A DNA stretch of 38,705 bases, taken from positions 1-38,705 of the forward strand of contig CAZAMP010000039.1 in NCBI GenBank assembly GCA_964486455.1, given 5' to 3'. This document shows, piece after piece, positions 1-7,928 of this stretch (positions are counted from its first letter, which is position 1; each line of letters opens with the position of its first letter). The DNA is from CAZAMP01 sp964486455. Its GTDB lineage: Bacteria; Eisenbacteria; RBG-16-71-46; CAZAMP01. The translations under genes and the position numbers were made by a program. The notes under the pieces are model-generated. The model made no database searches. It was not told where the DNA came from and saw only the letters and a program-made list of their open reading frames with translations.

Positions 1-88
1 CGCGCAGCCGTTCGACCAGCGACGCGAACATCTCGGGAGGGAGGTCGAACGTGAAACGCCTCTCGAACCATGGCGTGCGGTTCTGCAT
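1..88 (-). CDS. DinB-family protein, N-terminal fragment (runs off window edge)
   Basis: Only the first 29 codons are in the window. The reading frame starts at ATG 88 (minus) and begins MQNRTPWFERRFTFDLPPEM, followed by FASLVERLR. The WFER-F-FDLP...LVERLR opening is what I know from DinB/YfiT-like four-helix metalloenzymes, whose N-terminal helix starts this way. A GAGGT ribosome site lies just upstream and overlaps the end of the preceding 35-codon ORF, so it is probably translated with the trpF/ParB-like genes upstream. DinB proteins bind a divalent metal through three histidines and often act as thiol-dependent transferases, but the histidines lie outside the window, so the reaction cannot be read. 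Family assignment rests on one short stretch. Confidence 0.6.
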   Translation of the reverse strand, partial: MQNRTPWFERRFTFDLPPEMFASLVERLR

Positions 89-96
89 GTGCTACC

Positions 97-204
97 TCAC
101 AATCGGACTGCCATTTCGAACTGGTCGACCCATGGCGTGAAACCCGTACGCTCCAGAAACGTCAACATACCCTGATCGGACGTGTCCACGTTGGTGATCT
201 TCAC
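97..204 (-). CDS. 35-codon coupled ORF resembling a GNAT acetyltransferase C-terminus
   Basis: GTG at 204 overlaps the TGA of the ParB-like gene (GTGA overlap), and the frame runs 35 codons to a TGA at 97. The peptide contains NVDTSDQGMLTFLERTGF and ends DQFEMAVRL, which resembles the last strand-helix of GNAT acetyltransferases (a '...FLE..GF...QYEM...L' ending). Three readings are possible: a very small translated gene, the true tail of the ParB-like protein reached by a -1 shift, or a leftover of an acetyltransferase whose front was lost. Nothing here resembling an A-site slippery heptamer was obvious. Its codon use and sense are protein-like, so I list it, but its status is open. Confidence 0.35.
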   Translation of the reverse strand: MKITNVDTSDQGMLTFLERTGFTPWVDQFEMAVRL

Positions 205-614
205 CGTGTTGCCTTGTCCCGCTTGCGCTTCAGGTCTTCGTGCATCGCGCGGCATCGCTCGATCCAGAGCTCGCGGTAGTCGTCCGCGGTGACGACCCTG
301 TCGTTCAGGTCGGCGATCGTGTGAATGCCTTCCTCCTCGCACCAGTCCAAGCAGATCTCGTAGGCATCCCAATCCCACTCGCGGGTTTCCCAGACCGCTC
401 GGATCTCGGTGTGCCCGGCCCGCCACGCGGCCAGCGCGCGTGTATGCCCGTCCAGCAGCACGAGCTTCGATCGAAGCTTCTTGACCGGAACCGGCGGTCG
501 GTCCTCGGACGGCGTGCACGCGTTGCGCCGAACGACCTCGGCGAGCTTCTCCTCGTTGATGTAGAGCTGGCTCGGTTGGAGATCATCCAGGCGGACGAGA
601 AACGACCTTGTCAT
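201..614 (-). CDS. ParB-like nuclease-fold domain protein
   Basis: 137 residues starting at ATG 614, which overlaps the trpF stop by ATGA, so the two are translationally coupled. The protein opens MTRSFLVRLDDLQPSQLYI and has PPVPVKKLRSKLVLLDGHTR near residues 40-60. This is the ParB/Srx-type 'parameter, then DGHxR' core that in the family binds or hydrolyses nucleotides. The second half is a small acidic and aromatic helical region (WDWDAYEICLDWC...). Small stand-alone ParB-like proteins of this form are common beside acetyltransferase genes. They lack the helix-turn-helix and dimer domain of true chromosome-partition ParB, so I do not call it a partition protein. The molecular role is unknown. 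Confidence 0.65.
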   Translation of the reverse strand: MTRSFLVRLDDLQPSQLYINEEKLAEVVRRNACTPSEDRPPVPVKKLRSKLVLLDGHTRALAAWRAGHTEIRAVWETREWDWDAYEICLDWCEEEGIHTIADLNDRVVTADDYRELWIERCRAMHEDLKRKRDKATR

Positions 615-1288
615 GATCTCGATTCCGCGTCGCGCACGCCGGCGAAGAAGGCCGAGAGGCGGTCCGCATCGAGACGATCGTCCACGCGGACGCCGCTGCA
701 GAGATCGACGCCGAAAGGCCGAACGGTTGCAATCGCGTCGCGGATGTTCTCCGATTTGAGTCCACCGGCCAGATAGACGGGTACGGAAACGGCGCGTCGG
801 ATCTCTCTGCTGATTGACCAATCGTGCGTCTTGCCCGTGCCGCCCAGCACCCCCTCCCCGGGAGCGCCACCGCTGTCGAGCAGAACGGCGTCGACGAACG
901 GAGCGACGCGCTCGGCGAGTCCGACGACCTCGGGACCGAAGACCTGGAGGACCTGCACGAGCGAGATACCAGGGAGCGCGCCGCGCAGCTCCGCATAGGC
1001 GGCGGTATCGAGACGATCGCAGAGTTGCAGGCTCTTCGTCCGGCAACGGCCGTGTTGCGCGATGATCAGAGACGGATCGGTGAGACTCGTGAGAAGAAAC
1101 GAGTCCACACCGGGTGGAATCGTCGCCGCGATCTCCGCGATGCGCTCCTCCGTGATGATTCCCGGACCGCTCGGCATTTCGGATACCAGCCCGATCGCCG
1201 CCGCGCCGTGGCGGATCGCGAGCCACGCGTCGTCGACGCTCGTGATGCAGCAGATCTTGACTCGGACGGTCGATGGCGTGTCGGTCAT
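611..1288 (-). CDS. trpF: Phosphoribosylanthranilate isomerase family protein
   Basis: TIM-barrel isomerase that in tryptophan synthesis converts N-(5-phosphoribosyl)anthranilate to its ribulose form. The start is ATG 1288 with GAGGTGAG six bases upstream; a TTG two codons earlier is too close to that site. Markers are VKICCITS near the N-terminus (usual KICGIT, the Cys being the general base), LAGGLKSENI in the phosphate loop, and FGVDLCSGVR near the end, whose Asp is the usual general acid. Length (225 residues) fits the family. No other trp gene is visible, and the CC and LCSGVR variants match the stand-alone branch of the family, so it may serve another sugar-phosphate isomerisation. It overlaps the ParB-like gene by four bases. 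Confidence 0.82.
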   Translation of the reverse strand: MTDTPSTVRVKICCITSVDDAWLAIRHGAAAIGLVSEMPSGPGIITEERIAEIAATIPPGVDSFLLTSLTDPSLIIAQHGRCRTKSLQLCDRLDTAAYAELRGALPGISLVQVLQVFGPEVVGLAERVAPFVDAVLLDSGGAPGEGVLGGTGKTHDWSISREIRRAVSVPVYLAGGLKSENIRDAIATVRPFGVDLCSGVRVDDRLDADRLSAFFAGVRDAESRS

Positions 1289-1670
1289 CGTCAACTCACC
1301 TCGCGGCCCGGCCGCTTCGTTGTCCTGGCCAGTTCAGGAGCACGCCTGCCGGGATACATGCCGTGTGCGCCGGTCGCAGGTGAATGAGCTGATCCCGGAG
1401 TGTTCTCGTTTCCGTCTCGTTCATGGCCTCAACGCATGAATTGGAGAATGCCGACGTCGCATTACAGTCGGAAGGTAGTAGCCGTCACTCTGTCGGGCAA
1501 CCCCTTCGATCCACAGCCCCCCGCTCAACCGGCCAGAGCGGCCAATCCGGCCTCCGGTCCGTCCGAAACCACCCCCGGCGCGCGGGCCTTGGCGCCGAGG
1601 AGCCCGCAGATGATATGCTTGAGCCTTGACCAACGCATGCGATCGAATGCGCTTATGAGAGAAGGATCCG
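1289..1670. other. Divergent intergenic region
   Basis: 382 bases between trpF (minus) and the beta-helix gene (plus). Short open frames cross it on both strands, but they read as low-complexity Arg/Gly/Pro and have no ribosome sites, so I call no gene. The one structured element is an imperfect hairpin at 1582-1607: GCGGGC pairs with GCCCGC around a CTTGGC/GCCGAG inner stem. I could not place a convincing -35/-10 pair. Confidence 0.5.
1582..1607. repeat. 26-base inverted repeat upstream of the beta-helix gene
   Basis: GCGGGC (1582-1587) is complementary to GCCCGC (1602-1607). Inside, CTTGGC and GCCGAG pair with one G-T wobble. The hairpin ends 63 bases before the GTG start of the beta-helix gene. 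It could be an operator, a leader hairpin or a terminator for incoming transcription; there is no T run. Confidence 0.4.
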
Positions 1671-3104
1671 GTGCGGAGAACCCTGCTCCTGGCAAGCCTA
1701 CCGTTGTCTCTGAGCCTAGCTACCCATGGCGCCTGCGCGCAAACCGAGGTGAGCGGCGATCAGTCAGGCCTGTGGCAAGTCGCTAATTCACCCTATCTCG
1801 TCGTGGGCGACATCCTGATTCGAGCCGGTGACACGCTTGCGATCGAGCCCGGAGTGGAGGTCATCTTCCAGGGGCGCTATCGCCTCGCCGTCAACGGGAA
1901 TCTACAGGCCGTGGGAGAGACGGGCAATCCGATCACTTTCATGGCCGACAGCCCGTCGTCCGGCTGGCGCGGCATCCGATTCATCGGCGCGGATCCGGCC
2001 AGTAGGCTATCCCATTGCGAGATCAGGCACGGCCGGGCCACCGGTGACTGGCCCGACAACTGCGGCGGTGGGGTCTCATTGTGGGAATCAAGCATCGCAA
2101 TCGACCACTGCGAGATTGCTGAAAGCTTCGCCAACCAACTGGGAGGGGGGCTCTTCTGCTGGAGTTGCGAACCCAGTGTGGAGTATTCCATCTTCCATGA
2201 CAATGATTGCAGCTTCGATGGGGGCGCGATCCACCTCTATTTCGCGGATGCGAGCATCAGTCACTGCGACGTGGTGAATAACACCACATCCTACTATGGA
2301 GCCGGCTTCGCCGTGGAGAACAGCAATCCCGAGATCACGTACTGCTTGATTGCCAACAACCACGCGCAGATTCAGGCCGGCGCCGTGCAAGCCTCCTGGA
2401 GTAACCCGATCATCACGAACTGCACCTTGACCGGAAACACCGCCATCTACGGCGGTGCGGTCTATCTGTCCATTGCAGAGGTGATCTGCACGAACAGCAT
2501 TCTCTGGGACAACGCTGGAATCGGCGACGATATCTTCCTCGATTTCCAGGCGACGGCCGTGGTCAACTACTGTGACATCGTCGGTAACTGGGGAGGAGTG
2601 GGCAACATCGCCGAGGATCCGGCGTTCAGAGACACGGGAGCAGGTGACTTCCGGCTCACGGAGGGATCACCCTGTGTTGATGTCGGCACGGCGTTCTTCA
2701 TCTTTGAGGGAGACACGCTGGTGAATTTGAGTCCGGATCAATACGATGGCGCGGCGCCGGACATGGGGGCATTCGAGTTCATCGAGACAACCTCGGTCGA
2801 TTATGCGCCGGGCGCCACACCGGGGTTGAATCTGCTCCATCCGAGCTATCCCAACCCGTTCAACCCCACGGTCCGCATCTCCTATCACCTGTCGGTTCCC
2901 GGCGATGTCGAGCTGACAATCTACGACATCCTCGGTCGACGGGTCTGCACGCCTGTGCGGGAGCCGCAACCATCGGGTAACCACGAGACCCGCTGGGACG
3001 GCCTGGGGACCGACGGCCAGCGAATGCCCAGCGGGACGTATCTATTGCGCTTGACGATCGACGGACGCGTGGTGGGGAGCAGGCGGGCCACACTGATTCG
3101 CTGA
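1671..3104 (+). CDS. Secreted right-handed beta-helix protein with C-terminal sorting domain
   Basis: 477 residues from GTG 1671, with GAAGGA five bases upstream. Residues 1-23 form a signal peptide (MRRTLLLASLPLSLSLATHG, cut after ACA). Residues about 55-330 are beta-helix coils with repeating 'I.HCEI..S.A...GGG', 'ISHCDV.NN....GAG' and 'ITNCTLTGN.A..GGA' turns, followed by the classic ladder end EDPAFRDTGAGDFRLTEGSP and CVDVGTA. Residues 388-477 are the sorting module: PSYPNPFNP, LTIYDILGRRV, RWDG and SGTYLLRL, ending TLIR. The fold is shared by pectate lyases and adhesins, but no catalytic Asp/Lys/Arg set can be assigned. Likely exported and anchored at the cell surface. It is alone on its strand and converges on the methyltransferase gene. 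Confidence 0.85.
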   Translation: MRRTLLLASLPLSLSLATHGACAQTEVSGDQSGLWQVANSPYLVVGDILIRAGDTLAIEPGVEVIFQGRYRLAVNGNLQAVGETGNPITFMADSPSSGWRGIRFIGADPASRLSHCEIRHGRATGDWPDNCGGGVSLWESSIAIDHCEIAESFANQLGGGLFCWSCEPSVEYSIFHDNDCSFDGGAIHLYFADASISHCDVVNNTTSYYGAGFAVENSNPEITYCLIANNHAQIQAGAVQASWSNPIITNCTLTGNTAIYGGAVYLSIAEVICTNSILWDNAGIGDDIFLDFQATAVVNYCDIVGNWGGVGNIAEDPAFRDTGAGDFRLTEGSPCVDVGTAFFIFEGDTLVNLSPDQYDGAAPDMGAFEFIETTSVDYAPGATPGLNLLHPSYPNPFNPTVRISYHLSVPGDVELTIYDILGRRVCTPVREPQPSGNHETRWDGLGTDGQRMPSGTYLLRLTIDGRVVGSRRATLIR

Positions 3105-3170
3105 ACGCGGCCCGCGGCTGTACGCTTCCTCAGGCGGTTGCCTTGCTCGACCTGATTTTCGGCTCGCCTG

Positions 3171-4112
3171 CTACACAGACCCGATGGCATCCGCGATCGC
3201 TCGGATGTGATCCGTGTTGGTTCCGCAGCACCCCCCCAGGACCCGGGTTCCGATCGCGGTGTGAATGAAGCCCATCTGCTCGCCGAACGTGGCAGGGTCC
3301 ATGGTCTCGAGAACCGACGCGTCGTCGAGGTCCTCGGGAGCGAGCGGGGAGGTGTTCGCTTGGAGGCCGACCACGCGGTCTCTGAGGTCGGGCGACATCT
3401 GTATCAAATAGTACATCGCGCTGGTGAAGACCGTGGGATGTACGCAGTTCGCCCAGTAGCAGAGCGGCGGAGGGTTGACGTCGCCATCGATGGCCGCGAC
3501 GACCTCGCGGAATGGTGTTCCGTCGAGGAGTATCCCGGTCGGCCGCAGAACGAAGCTCAGCACGTAAGGAATACCGAACCGGCCCATCGCCCGCGCGAGG
3601 CCGGTCGCCTCTTCGGCGGACGGCAGCGTCGCGGCGAGAAGGAAATCGACACCGGCCGCAGCGAGGGCCGCCGCCTGCTCCTCGTGAAACTCCGCCGCTT
3701 CATCGGCCGACAGGTGGTCGGTCGGATCGTAGGCGTCGCCGCGACAGGCCATGAGGCCCCCGATCCAGACCCGCTCACCGAACGGGCCGTAGCCGGACCG
3801 TATTTCCCGCAGGAACTGGACGGCCTCCCGGTTCACATCCTCGCAGGTCCGTGGACCGGCCAGGCGGACTCGCTCCGGGTTTGCCCGCCAGGTCGGCGCG
3901 CCCACCGCCATCGGCAGGCCGTGGTCCGCCGCGATGTCGATGTAGCCGCGATAGATAGACGCCAGCGGTTCGCGCGTTTCGGCGTTGCCGATAAAATCGG
4001 CATGGAGAATGTGCGGATCCAGCGTCACGCTGGGATCGCGGTTCAGTCGTTCGACGACCGCGCCTTCGGTGAGTATCGCCTCGCCGCTCCGAATGATCTC
4101 TTCAAAGGTCAT
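3171..4112 (-). CDS. Homocysteine S-methyltransferase family protein
   Basis: 313 residues. In this family a zinc-bound homocysteine thiolate takes a methyl group from S-methylmethionine, betaine or a related donor to form methionine. The zinc ligands are visible: Cys223 in YWANCVHP and Cys295-Cys296 in the GGCCGTNTDHI motif close to the C-terminus. The barrel shows ILTEGAVVERL at the start and GVDFLLAATLPSAEEA in the middle. Size matches the single-domain MmuM/BHMT branch, not the cobalamin-dependent MetH. It is the last gene of the long minus-strand run; its ATG lies eight bases after the DUF2461 stop. The methyl donor cannot be decided from sequence. An exported SAM hydrolase is the first gene of the same run, which hints at a sulfur-metabolite theme. 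Confidence 0.85.
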   Translation of the reverse strand: MTFEEIIRSGEAILTEGAVVERLNRDPSVTLDPHILHADFIGNAETREPLASIYRGYIDIAADHGLPMAVGAPTWRANPERVRLAGPRTCEDVNREAVQFLREIRSGYGPFGERVWIGGLMACRGDAYDPTDHLSADEAAEFHEEQAAALAAAGVDFLLAATLPSAEEATGLARAMGRFGIPYVLSFVLRPTGILLDGTPFREVVAAIDGDVNPPPLCYWANCVHPTVFTSAMYYLIQMSPDLRDRVVGLQANTSPLAPEDLDDASVLETMDPATFGEQMGFIHTAIGTRVLGGCCGTNTDHIRAIADAIGSV

Positions 4113-4120
4113 GGTGCGTC

Positions 4121-4810
4121 CTAGTACGGCACGTCGTTCGCCTTGCAGAGGAACTTCACGAGCGGCGACCCCGCCCGGCAGAGCCCGGCAAACGTCTTCG
4201 GGAAGTTCGCGCGTGTGACCGTGCTTTGCGCGATCTTTGCCACACCGATGAAGTCCTTGCGCTTCAGGTCCTCGATCAACGGGTGCTCCGCTTCGAAACC
4301 ACGCGGCGGGCGCCGGAGCGATTCCCCTGCGAGATCATATGTCGTCTTGAACGCTTTCGCGTTGACCGCACGCTTCCATGCGGAGGGATCGGCGACAATC
4401 GCGTCGCGGATCTTGGCGAGCGTCGGGGAGTCGGGATGCCAGGTGCCTACGCCTGCGAAGATCTGCTTCGGCTCGAGATGGAGGTAGAAGCCGGGCGCAT
4501 GGGCGTCCTTGCCCAATGAATGCCGGAACTGGATGCCGGTGTACGTTTTGTACGGGCTCTTGTCCTTCGAGAATCGCGTGTCCCGGTAGATGCGGAAGAG
4601 TGATCCACCGACCGGTCGCGGATCGGCCCGGAACTCCTTGCTGATCTTCTGGAGAAGCGGCGCGAAGTGCATGATGAACCGGATGGCGGGATCGCGAACG
4701 AACTCCTCGTAGCGCGCCTTGTTTTCCTGGAACCAGGCCCGGTTGTTGTTCGCGGTGAGATCGCGGAGGAACGTGAACGTCTTGGGTGTGAAGTACGGGT
4801 TGGCCGGCAT
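4121..4810 (-). CDS. DUF2461 (TIGR02453) family protein
   Basis: 229 residues from ATG 4810, with AAGGA seven bases upstream; the frame stays open further upstream, but that part is not protein-like. It opens PYFTPKTFTFLRDLTANNNR and then AWFQENKARYEEFV, the signature of DUF2461. Later come GGSLFRIYRDTRFSKDKSPY and KTYTGIQFRH near residues 75-100, also typical, and GFYLHLEP. The family is widespread and has no established activity. It sits between the QueG-like gene (35-base gap) and the methyltransferase gene (eight-base gap), so it is probably part of one transcript. No signal peptide, so it is a cytoplasmic protein. Confidence 0.85.
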   Translation of the reverse strand: MPANPYFTPKTFTFLRDLTANNNRAWFQENKARYEEFVRDPAIRFIMHFAPLLQKISKEFRADPRPVGGSLFRIYRDTRFSKDKSPYKTYTGIQFRHSLGKDAHAPGFYLHLEPKQIFAGVGTWHPDSPTLAKIRDAIVADPSAWKRAVNAKAFKTTYDLAGESLRRPPRGFEAEHPLIEDLKRKDFIGVAKIAQSTVTRANFPKTFAGLCRAGSPLVKFLCKANDVPY

Positions 4811-4845
4811 TCGTCGGTCCTTTCGGCTCAGCGGTCGTGTTTGGG

Positions 4846-5568
4846 TCAACAGGCGGGGCGCGGGTCCTCGCCCGCCGCCGCGATGTACTGCTGCGTATAT
4901 GGACAGGCGGCGATGCAAATGCCGCAGATCGGATGACCGATTCCGGCCTCTCCGCCGAGCTCCCGGGCAGCCTTCCGGCACGCGGGCGCGTCGAAGAAAT
5001 CGTCCCGCGCGATGCCCGGACGCCAATCGAAGCCCAGGGGGGCGCCCGCGGGGCATGCGGTGATACACGCGTCGCAGTCGCCGCAGTATGATTCGTCGAC
5101 GGCCGGGCCGACCGCCAGCGGAGCGTCCGTGAGGACCGTGGTCAATCGAACGGCCGAGCCGAACGGGTCGGTGACGAGAAGCGCGCACTTTCCGATCCAA
5201 CCCACACCGGCCCGGGTGGCCACGGTCTTGTGGGGAAGGGGTGTCGAAAGATGGGAGTCGTCCGTCACGCTCCGCGTCGCGGGAAACACGACGGCGCGAT
5301 AGCCGCGATGTGTCAGTAACCGCGCACAGCTGTTGGAGAGGTCGTTCAAGAGGCGATTGCAGCGAGTGTCCTCGAACGAATACTCCTTCGTCGGGCCGTT
5401 CTCGATTCCCGCGACAATGTCGGGCCGAAGCCGAACGGCGATGGCGACCCCTCGTGGTAGATCATGGCGGGAATCGGACGGGAGGCCTCTGAGATCCCCA
5501 CCTCCGACGATGTCCGCGCCGCGCGGGGTCAACTGTCGTCTGAGCTTATCGAGGAGCCCGGGATCCAT
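4846..5568 (-). CDS. Short epoxyqueuosine reductase-like protein (double 4Fe-4S)
   Basis: 240 residues if started at ATG 5568, which has GGAG four bases upstream and matches the usual family start; an in-frame ATG at 5592 has no ribosome site. The first part carries the QueG-like fold with ATRAGVGWIGKCALLVTDP. The second half holds two ferredoxin-like clusters: CGDCDACITACPAG and, after a single Cys, CGICIAACPYTQQYI. True QueG is about 350-380 residues with a cobalamin-binding domain and C-terminal HEAT-like repeats. This protein ends right after the second cluster, so it belongs to the short, uncharacterised branch. The substrate is unknown; queuosine biosynthesis should not be assumed. It lies 18-42 bases after the DinB stop in the same run. 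Confidence 0.75.
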   Translation of the reverse strand: MDPGLLDKLRRQLTPRGADIVGGGDLRGLPSDSRHDLPRGVAIAVRLRPDIVAGIENGPTKEYSFEDTRCNRLLNDLSNSCARLLTHRGYRAVVFPATRSVTDDSHLSTPLPHKTVATRAGVGWIGKCALLVTDPFGSAVRLTTVLTDAPLAVGPAVDESYCGDCDACITACPAGAPLGFDWRPGIARDDFFDAPACRKAARELGGEAGIGHPICGICIAACPYTQQYIAAAGEDPRPAC

Positions 5569-5610
5569 CCCGCTCCAGGAATCCAACCGCATCGTTTCGT
5601 TGTCCGTTCG

Positions 5611-6102
5611 TCACTCCCCCGATGGCGGCACGCCGGTGAAGACGTTGGCGCTCTTCGGAGGGTTTCCCGCCAGCCTCCGCATGACGTTTATCTGCCCGAC
5701 GTGACCGATAGCGTCCGAGATGGGGCCGTTGATCAGGTGCCAGAACGGCAGCCGTTCGATGGTCACGCCTCGGAGCGCCTCGTCGTTCATGGCGATGATA
5801 TCACGCCGCAGTCCTGTAATGATCTCGAGGACATGCTCACGTTGCTCTGCGATCGAATCAGGACGCGTCAGCGCGCGGCCATGCACGTTCATGTGGATCC
5901 AGTTCATCAGCCCCCAGATGTGGCTGATCATCACGCCGATCGAATTGAGCCCGCCGCTCGGCAGGAACGTGTAGTCGGACTCTGCCAATCCCTCCGTCGC
6001 CCAGCGAAACCTGAAACCAAGACCGTCGAGGAGCCTCGCGATGATGGCGCTCGCCGTCACCGCGTCCGGACAGTCGGGAATGGTGTGATAGTGGTTCGAC
6101 AT
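5611..6102 (-). CDS. DinB superfamily protein
   Basis: 163 residues from ATG 6102, with TGAGGCGAG just upstream. Helical protein with the family's histidines: one in GVMISHIWGLMNWIHMNVHG (residues about 60-75) and another in ISDAIGHVGQINVMRR near residue 135. These are the usual nickel/zinc/iron-binding positions of DinB/YfiT metalloproteins. Related enzymes use small thiols such as bacillithiol or mycothiol, or are stress-induced with no known reaction. It follows the nitroreductase gene after six bases, so the pair is surely cotranscribed; both fits suggest handling of reactive or xenobiotic compounds, which is an inference. A second DinB-like gene starts at the left edge of the window. Confidence 0.8.
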   Translation of the reverse strand: MSNHYHTIPDCPDAVTASAIIARLLDGLGFRFRWATEGLAESDYTFLPSGGLNSIGVMISHIWGLMNWIHMNVHGRALTRPDSIAEQREHVLEIITGLRRDIIAMNDEALRGVTIERLPFWHLINGPISDAIGHVGQINVMRRLAGNPPKSANVFTGVPPSGE

Positions 6103-6108
6103 CTCGCC

Positions 6109-6876
6109 TCAGACCTCGAACTTGAATCCGGCTTTCCGGAAGTTGTCTAGGATCCCTTGACTTCGCTTCCGCGTCGGCTCGTCCGAAAAGCGCTGCACCG
6201 CGAGCGCCTGGGGAATGCTCGTGATGCCCTCGGCCTTGAGCTTTTCCTTTCGTTCCTCGCGGACGCGGTCCCAGACTCGCTCTCGAATCGTGTAGTGCGA
6301 GCGGATGGTCTCCTCATCGTATTCCATGTATTCGTTTCGGTGCATGACGGCTTCGATAGGGAGACGATTCCGCAGCTCGGGTTGCTGGTCGGGAACACCG
6401 AGACAGACCATCCCGGCCGGGAAGACGTATTCGGGAGTATTGAAGTGCGTCTGCACGTCGAACTCCATGATCGCGCCGTAGTAGCACGCGCCTAGCCCCA
6501 TGCTCTCGGCCGCGATGACGATGTTGTGGAGCGCGATGTACGTATCCCAGAGCCCCAGCATGAAGTAGATGGGACGATTGAGGATGGGAGGTCTGGAGTC
6601 GTTGACCTCGAGCCAGCGCTTGGTCCGGTGAAGATCGAGTAGCGCGATGATGATGAGCGGCGGACGCTTGATCATCGGCTGGAGCCAATCATCAAAGAGC
6701 GCGATCTTTCGCTCGTCGTCGACGACGAGGAATGAATAGAGCTGCAGATTGCCGGCGGACGCGGCGCGGGACCCGGCCTCAACCAATTCTCGGATCGTCT
6801 CCTCGGGGATCGGATCCGGCTTGTATTTTCTGATCGATCGGTGATTCAAGAGGCATTCGATGACCGGATTAGGCAT
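6109..6876 (-). CDS. Nitroreductase family FMN oxidoreductase
   Basis: 255 residues; start ATG 6876 with GGAGGA upstream. The first 25 residues contain LLNHRSIRKYKPDPIPEETI, the FMN-phosphate-binding 'RRSIRxY/F' start of nitroreductases, and AGSRAASAGNLQLYSFLVV supplies the next FMN contact. MGLGACYYGAIM in the middle is the usual 'G.G.....' flavin/dimer segment, and FPAGMVCLGVPD follows. Members reduce nitro groups, quinones or flavins with NAD(P)H as dimers in the cytoplasm; the substrate cannot be told. The C-terminal extra 60 residues are highly charged. Genes on both sides in the same direction are spaced by 6 and 51 bases. Confidence 0.85.
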   Translation of the reverse strand: MPNPVIECLLNHRSIRKYKPDPIPEETIRELVEAGSRAASAGNLQLYSFLVVDDERKIALFDDWLQPMIKRPPLIIIALLDLHRTKRWLEVNDSRPPILNRPIYFMLGLWDTYIALHNIVIAAESMGLGACYYGAIMEFDVQTHFNTPEYVFPAGMVCLGVPDQQPELRNRLPIEAVMHRNEYMEYDEETIRSHYTIRERVWDRVREERKEKLKAEGITSIPQALAVQRFSDEPTRKRSQGILDNFRKAGFKFEV

Positions 6877-6927
6877 GAATGAATCCTCCCTGATTTGTTC
6901 CGCGCCGCGCCTCGGGCCGGTCGGTGG

Positions 6928-7326
6928 TCACTGTGCCGCTGCGGCGGTACCCAGCGACCCGGTGTAGCCGAGCCATGTCTTCGCGACATCTACGTTGAAG
7001 AATACGATAACGTTGCCTTCCGCCTCGTTTTCGAACGCGTCCGCGAGTTCGGCTTCCGGGCCGAGCGGAACGACGAGCGCGGTGCGGGAGCCGACCGTCT
7101 TCTCGTGATGCTCATGATCGAGTTGCAGCAACACCTCCACTAGCGAGGCCGTCAGATCCTCTGGCGTGGCCGCTCTCGCGTCGAACAGCTCCCTGAAGCC
7201 CGGCTTGACTCTGGGATCGGTCAGAAACCGTGATGCATGCTCGATGAGGTCGTCTTCAGTGACCTTTCCCGATACGGTGACGTAGGCGAAGTTCTGATCC
7301 TCGTCGACTTCGTAGGTAATCGGCAT
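6928..7326 (-). CDS. SpoIIAA/STAS-like domain protein
   Basis: 132 residues starting at ATG 7326 (GGAG eight bases upstream); an open frame reaches further upstream only through a TTG that lacks a ribosome site. The sequence opens MPITYEVDEDQNFAYVTVSG and KVTEDDLIEH, then FRELFDARAATPEDL and a final DVAKTWLGY. This strand-helix order with a late 'DxxxAxxWLG' ending is that of SpoIIAA-like (DUF3478/STAS-related) proteins. They are small cytoplasmic proteins of unclear function, some binding lipids or nucleotides. The last residues (GSLGTAAAAQ) are low complexity. It is followed after 51 bases by the nitroreductase gene. Confidence 0.6.
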   Translation of the reverse strand: MPITYEVDEDQNFAYVTVSGKVTEDDLIEHASRFLTDPRVKPGFRELFDARAATPEDLTASLVEVLLQLDHEHHEKTVGSRTALVVPLGPEAELADAFENEAEGNVIVFFNVDVAKTWLGYTGSLGTAAAAQ

Positions 7327-7483
7327 GACGATATCTCCGGAGCTGAAGCCTTCACATGAACTGAGCGATATATGAAACGGGTCATCCGGCAAGACCCGGT
7401 CTCAGAACGCGCGATTAGCCACGACATGATGCTAGCAGACTGTCACTGTCGGAACCAACGCCGTCGGCTCGGTCCCAATTCAC

Positions 7484-7906
7484 CTACCTGAGGATGCGGA
7501 CCAGGAGCGGCACGACGATGGAGATGACCGCCAGGCTCACGATGACGGCCATGAAGAGTTTGTATCGGGCCGCGTACGTGTCCAATAGGGTCGTGTCATA
7601 GTACTTCGCGACTCCGTTATCTTCGTACATGGCAACGAGCCCTTTGATCAGCGTGAGACGCGTCACGCGTCCGGCGACCAGCGCGCGAAGAACGAATACG
7701 TTGATCATCAGAGTCGCTATGATGAGAAGCGCGAGGATCCAGTCGTTGCCCGCCGCCGGCTGATCGGTACGCGACTCGGCCGCGACCCCCCAGTTAACGC
7801 CCAGAACGACGAGGTTGAACAGGACAGCGGTGATGATGAACACGGTATCCGTCTTCGAGCTCTGCTGCAGCTCGGTCACTATGTGCTCATGGACTTCTTT
7901 CAGCAT
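7484..7906 (-). CDS. Membrane protein with three predicted TM helices, unknown function
   Basis: 140 residues from ATG 7906, with GGAGG five bases upstream. Hydrophobic spans are at about residues 22-42 (VFIITAVLFNLVVLGVNWGV), 56-76 (ILALLIIATLMINVFVLRAL) and 115-138 (LFMAVIVSLAVISIVVPLLV). The soluble N-terminus is KEVHEHIVTELQQSSKTDTV and the loop between helices two and three holds MYEDNGVAKYYDTTLLDTYA. I do not recognise a family. It precedes the SpoIIAA-like gene by 157 bases and follows another small membrane protein by 22 bases, so both membrane proteins may belong together. Confidence 0.7.
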   Translation of the reverse strand: MLKEVHEHIVTELQQSSKTDTVFIITAVLFNLVVLGVNWGVAAESRTDQPAAGNDWILALLIIATLMINVFVLRALVAGRVTRLTLIKGLVAMYEDNGVAKYYDTTLLDTYAARYKLFMAVIVSLAVISIVVPLLVRILR

Positions 7907-7928
7907 TTCAGCCTCCGGACGATGATAC

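Noticed and set aside
1421..1633. A 70-codon minus-strand frame in the region before the beta-helix gene
   Set aside because: Arg/Gly-rich translation, no ribosome site and no resemblance to any family; the frame is open by composition only.
4811..5200. N-terminal extension of the DUF2461 protein
   Set aside because: The extra part is Arg/Gly-rich, overlaps the QueG-like gene on the same strand in another frame, and DUF2461 proteins start at the MPANPYF position.
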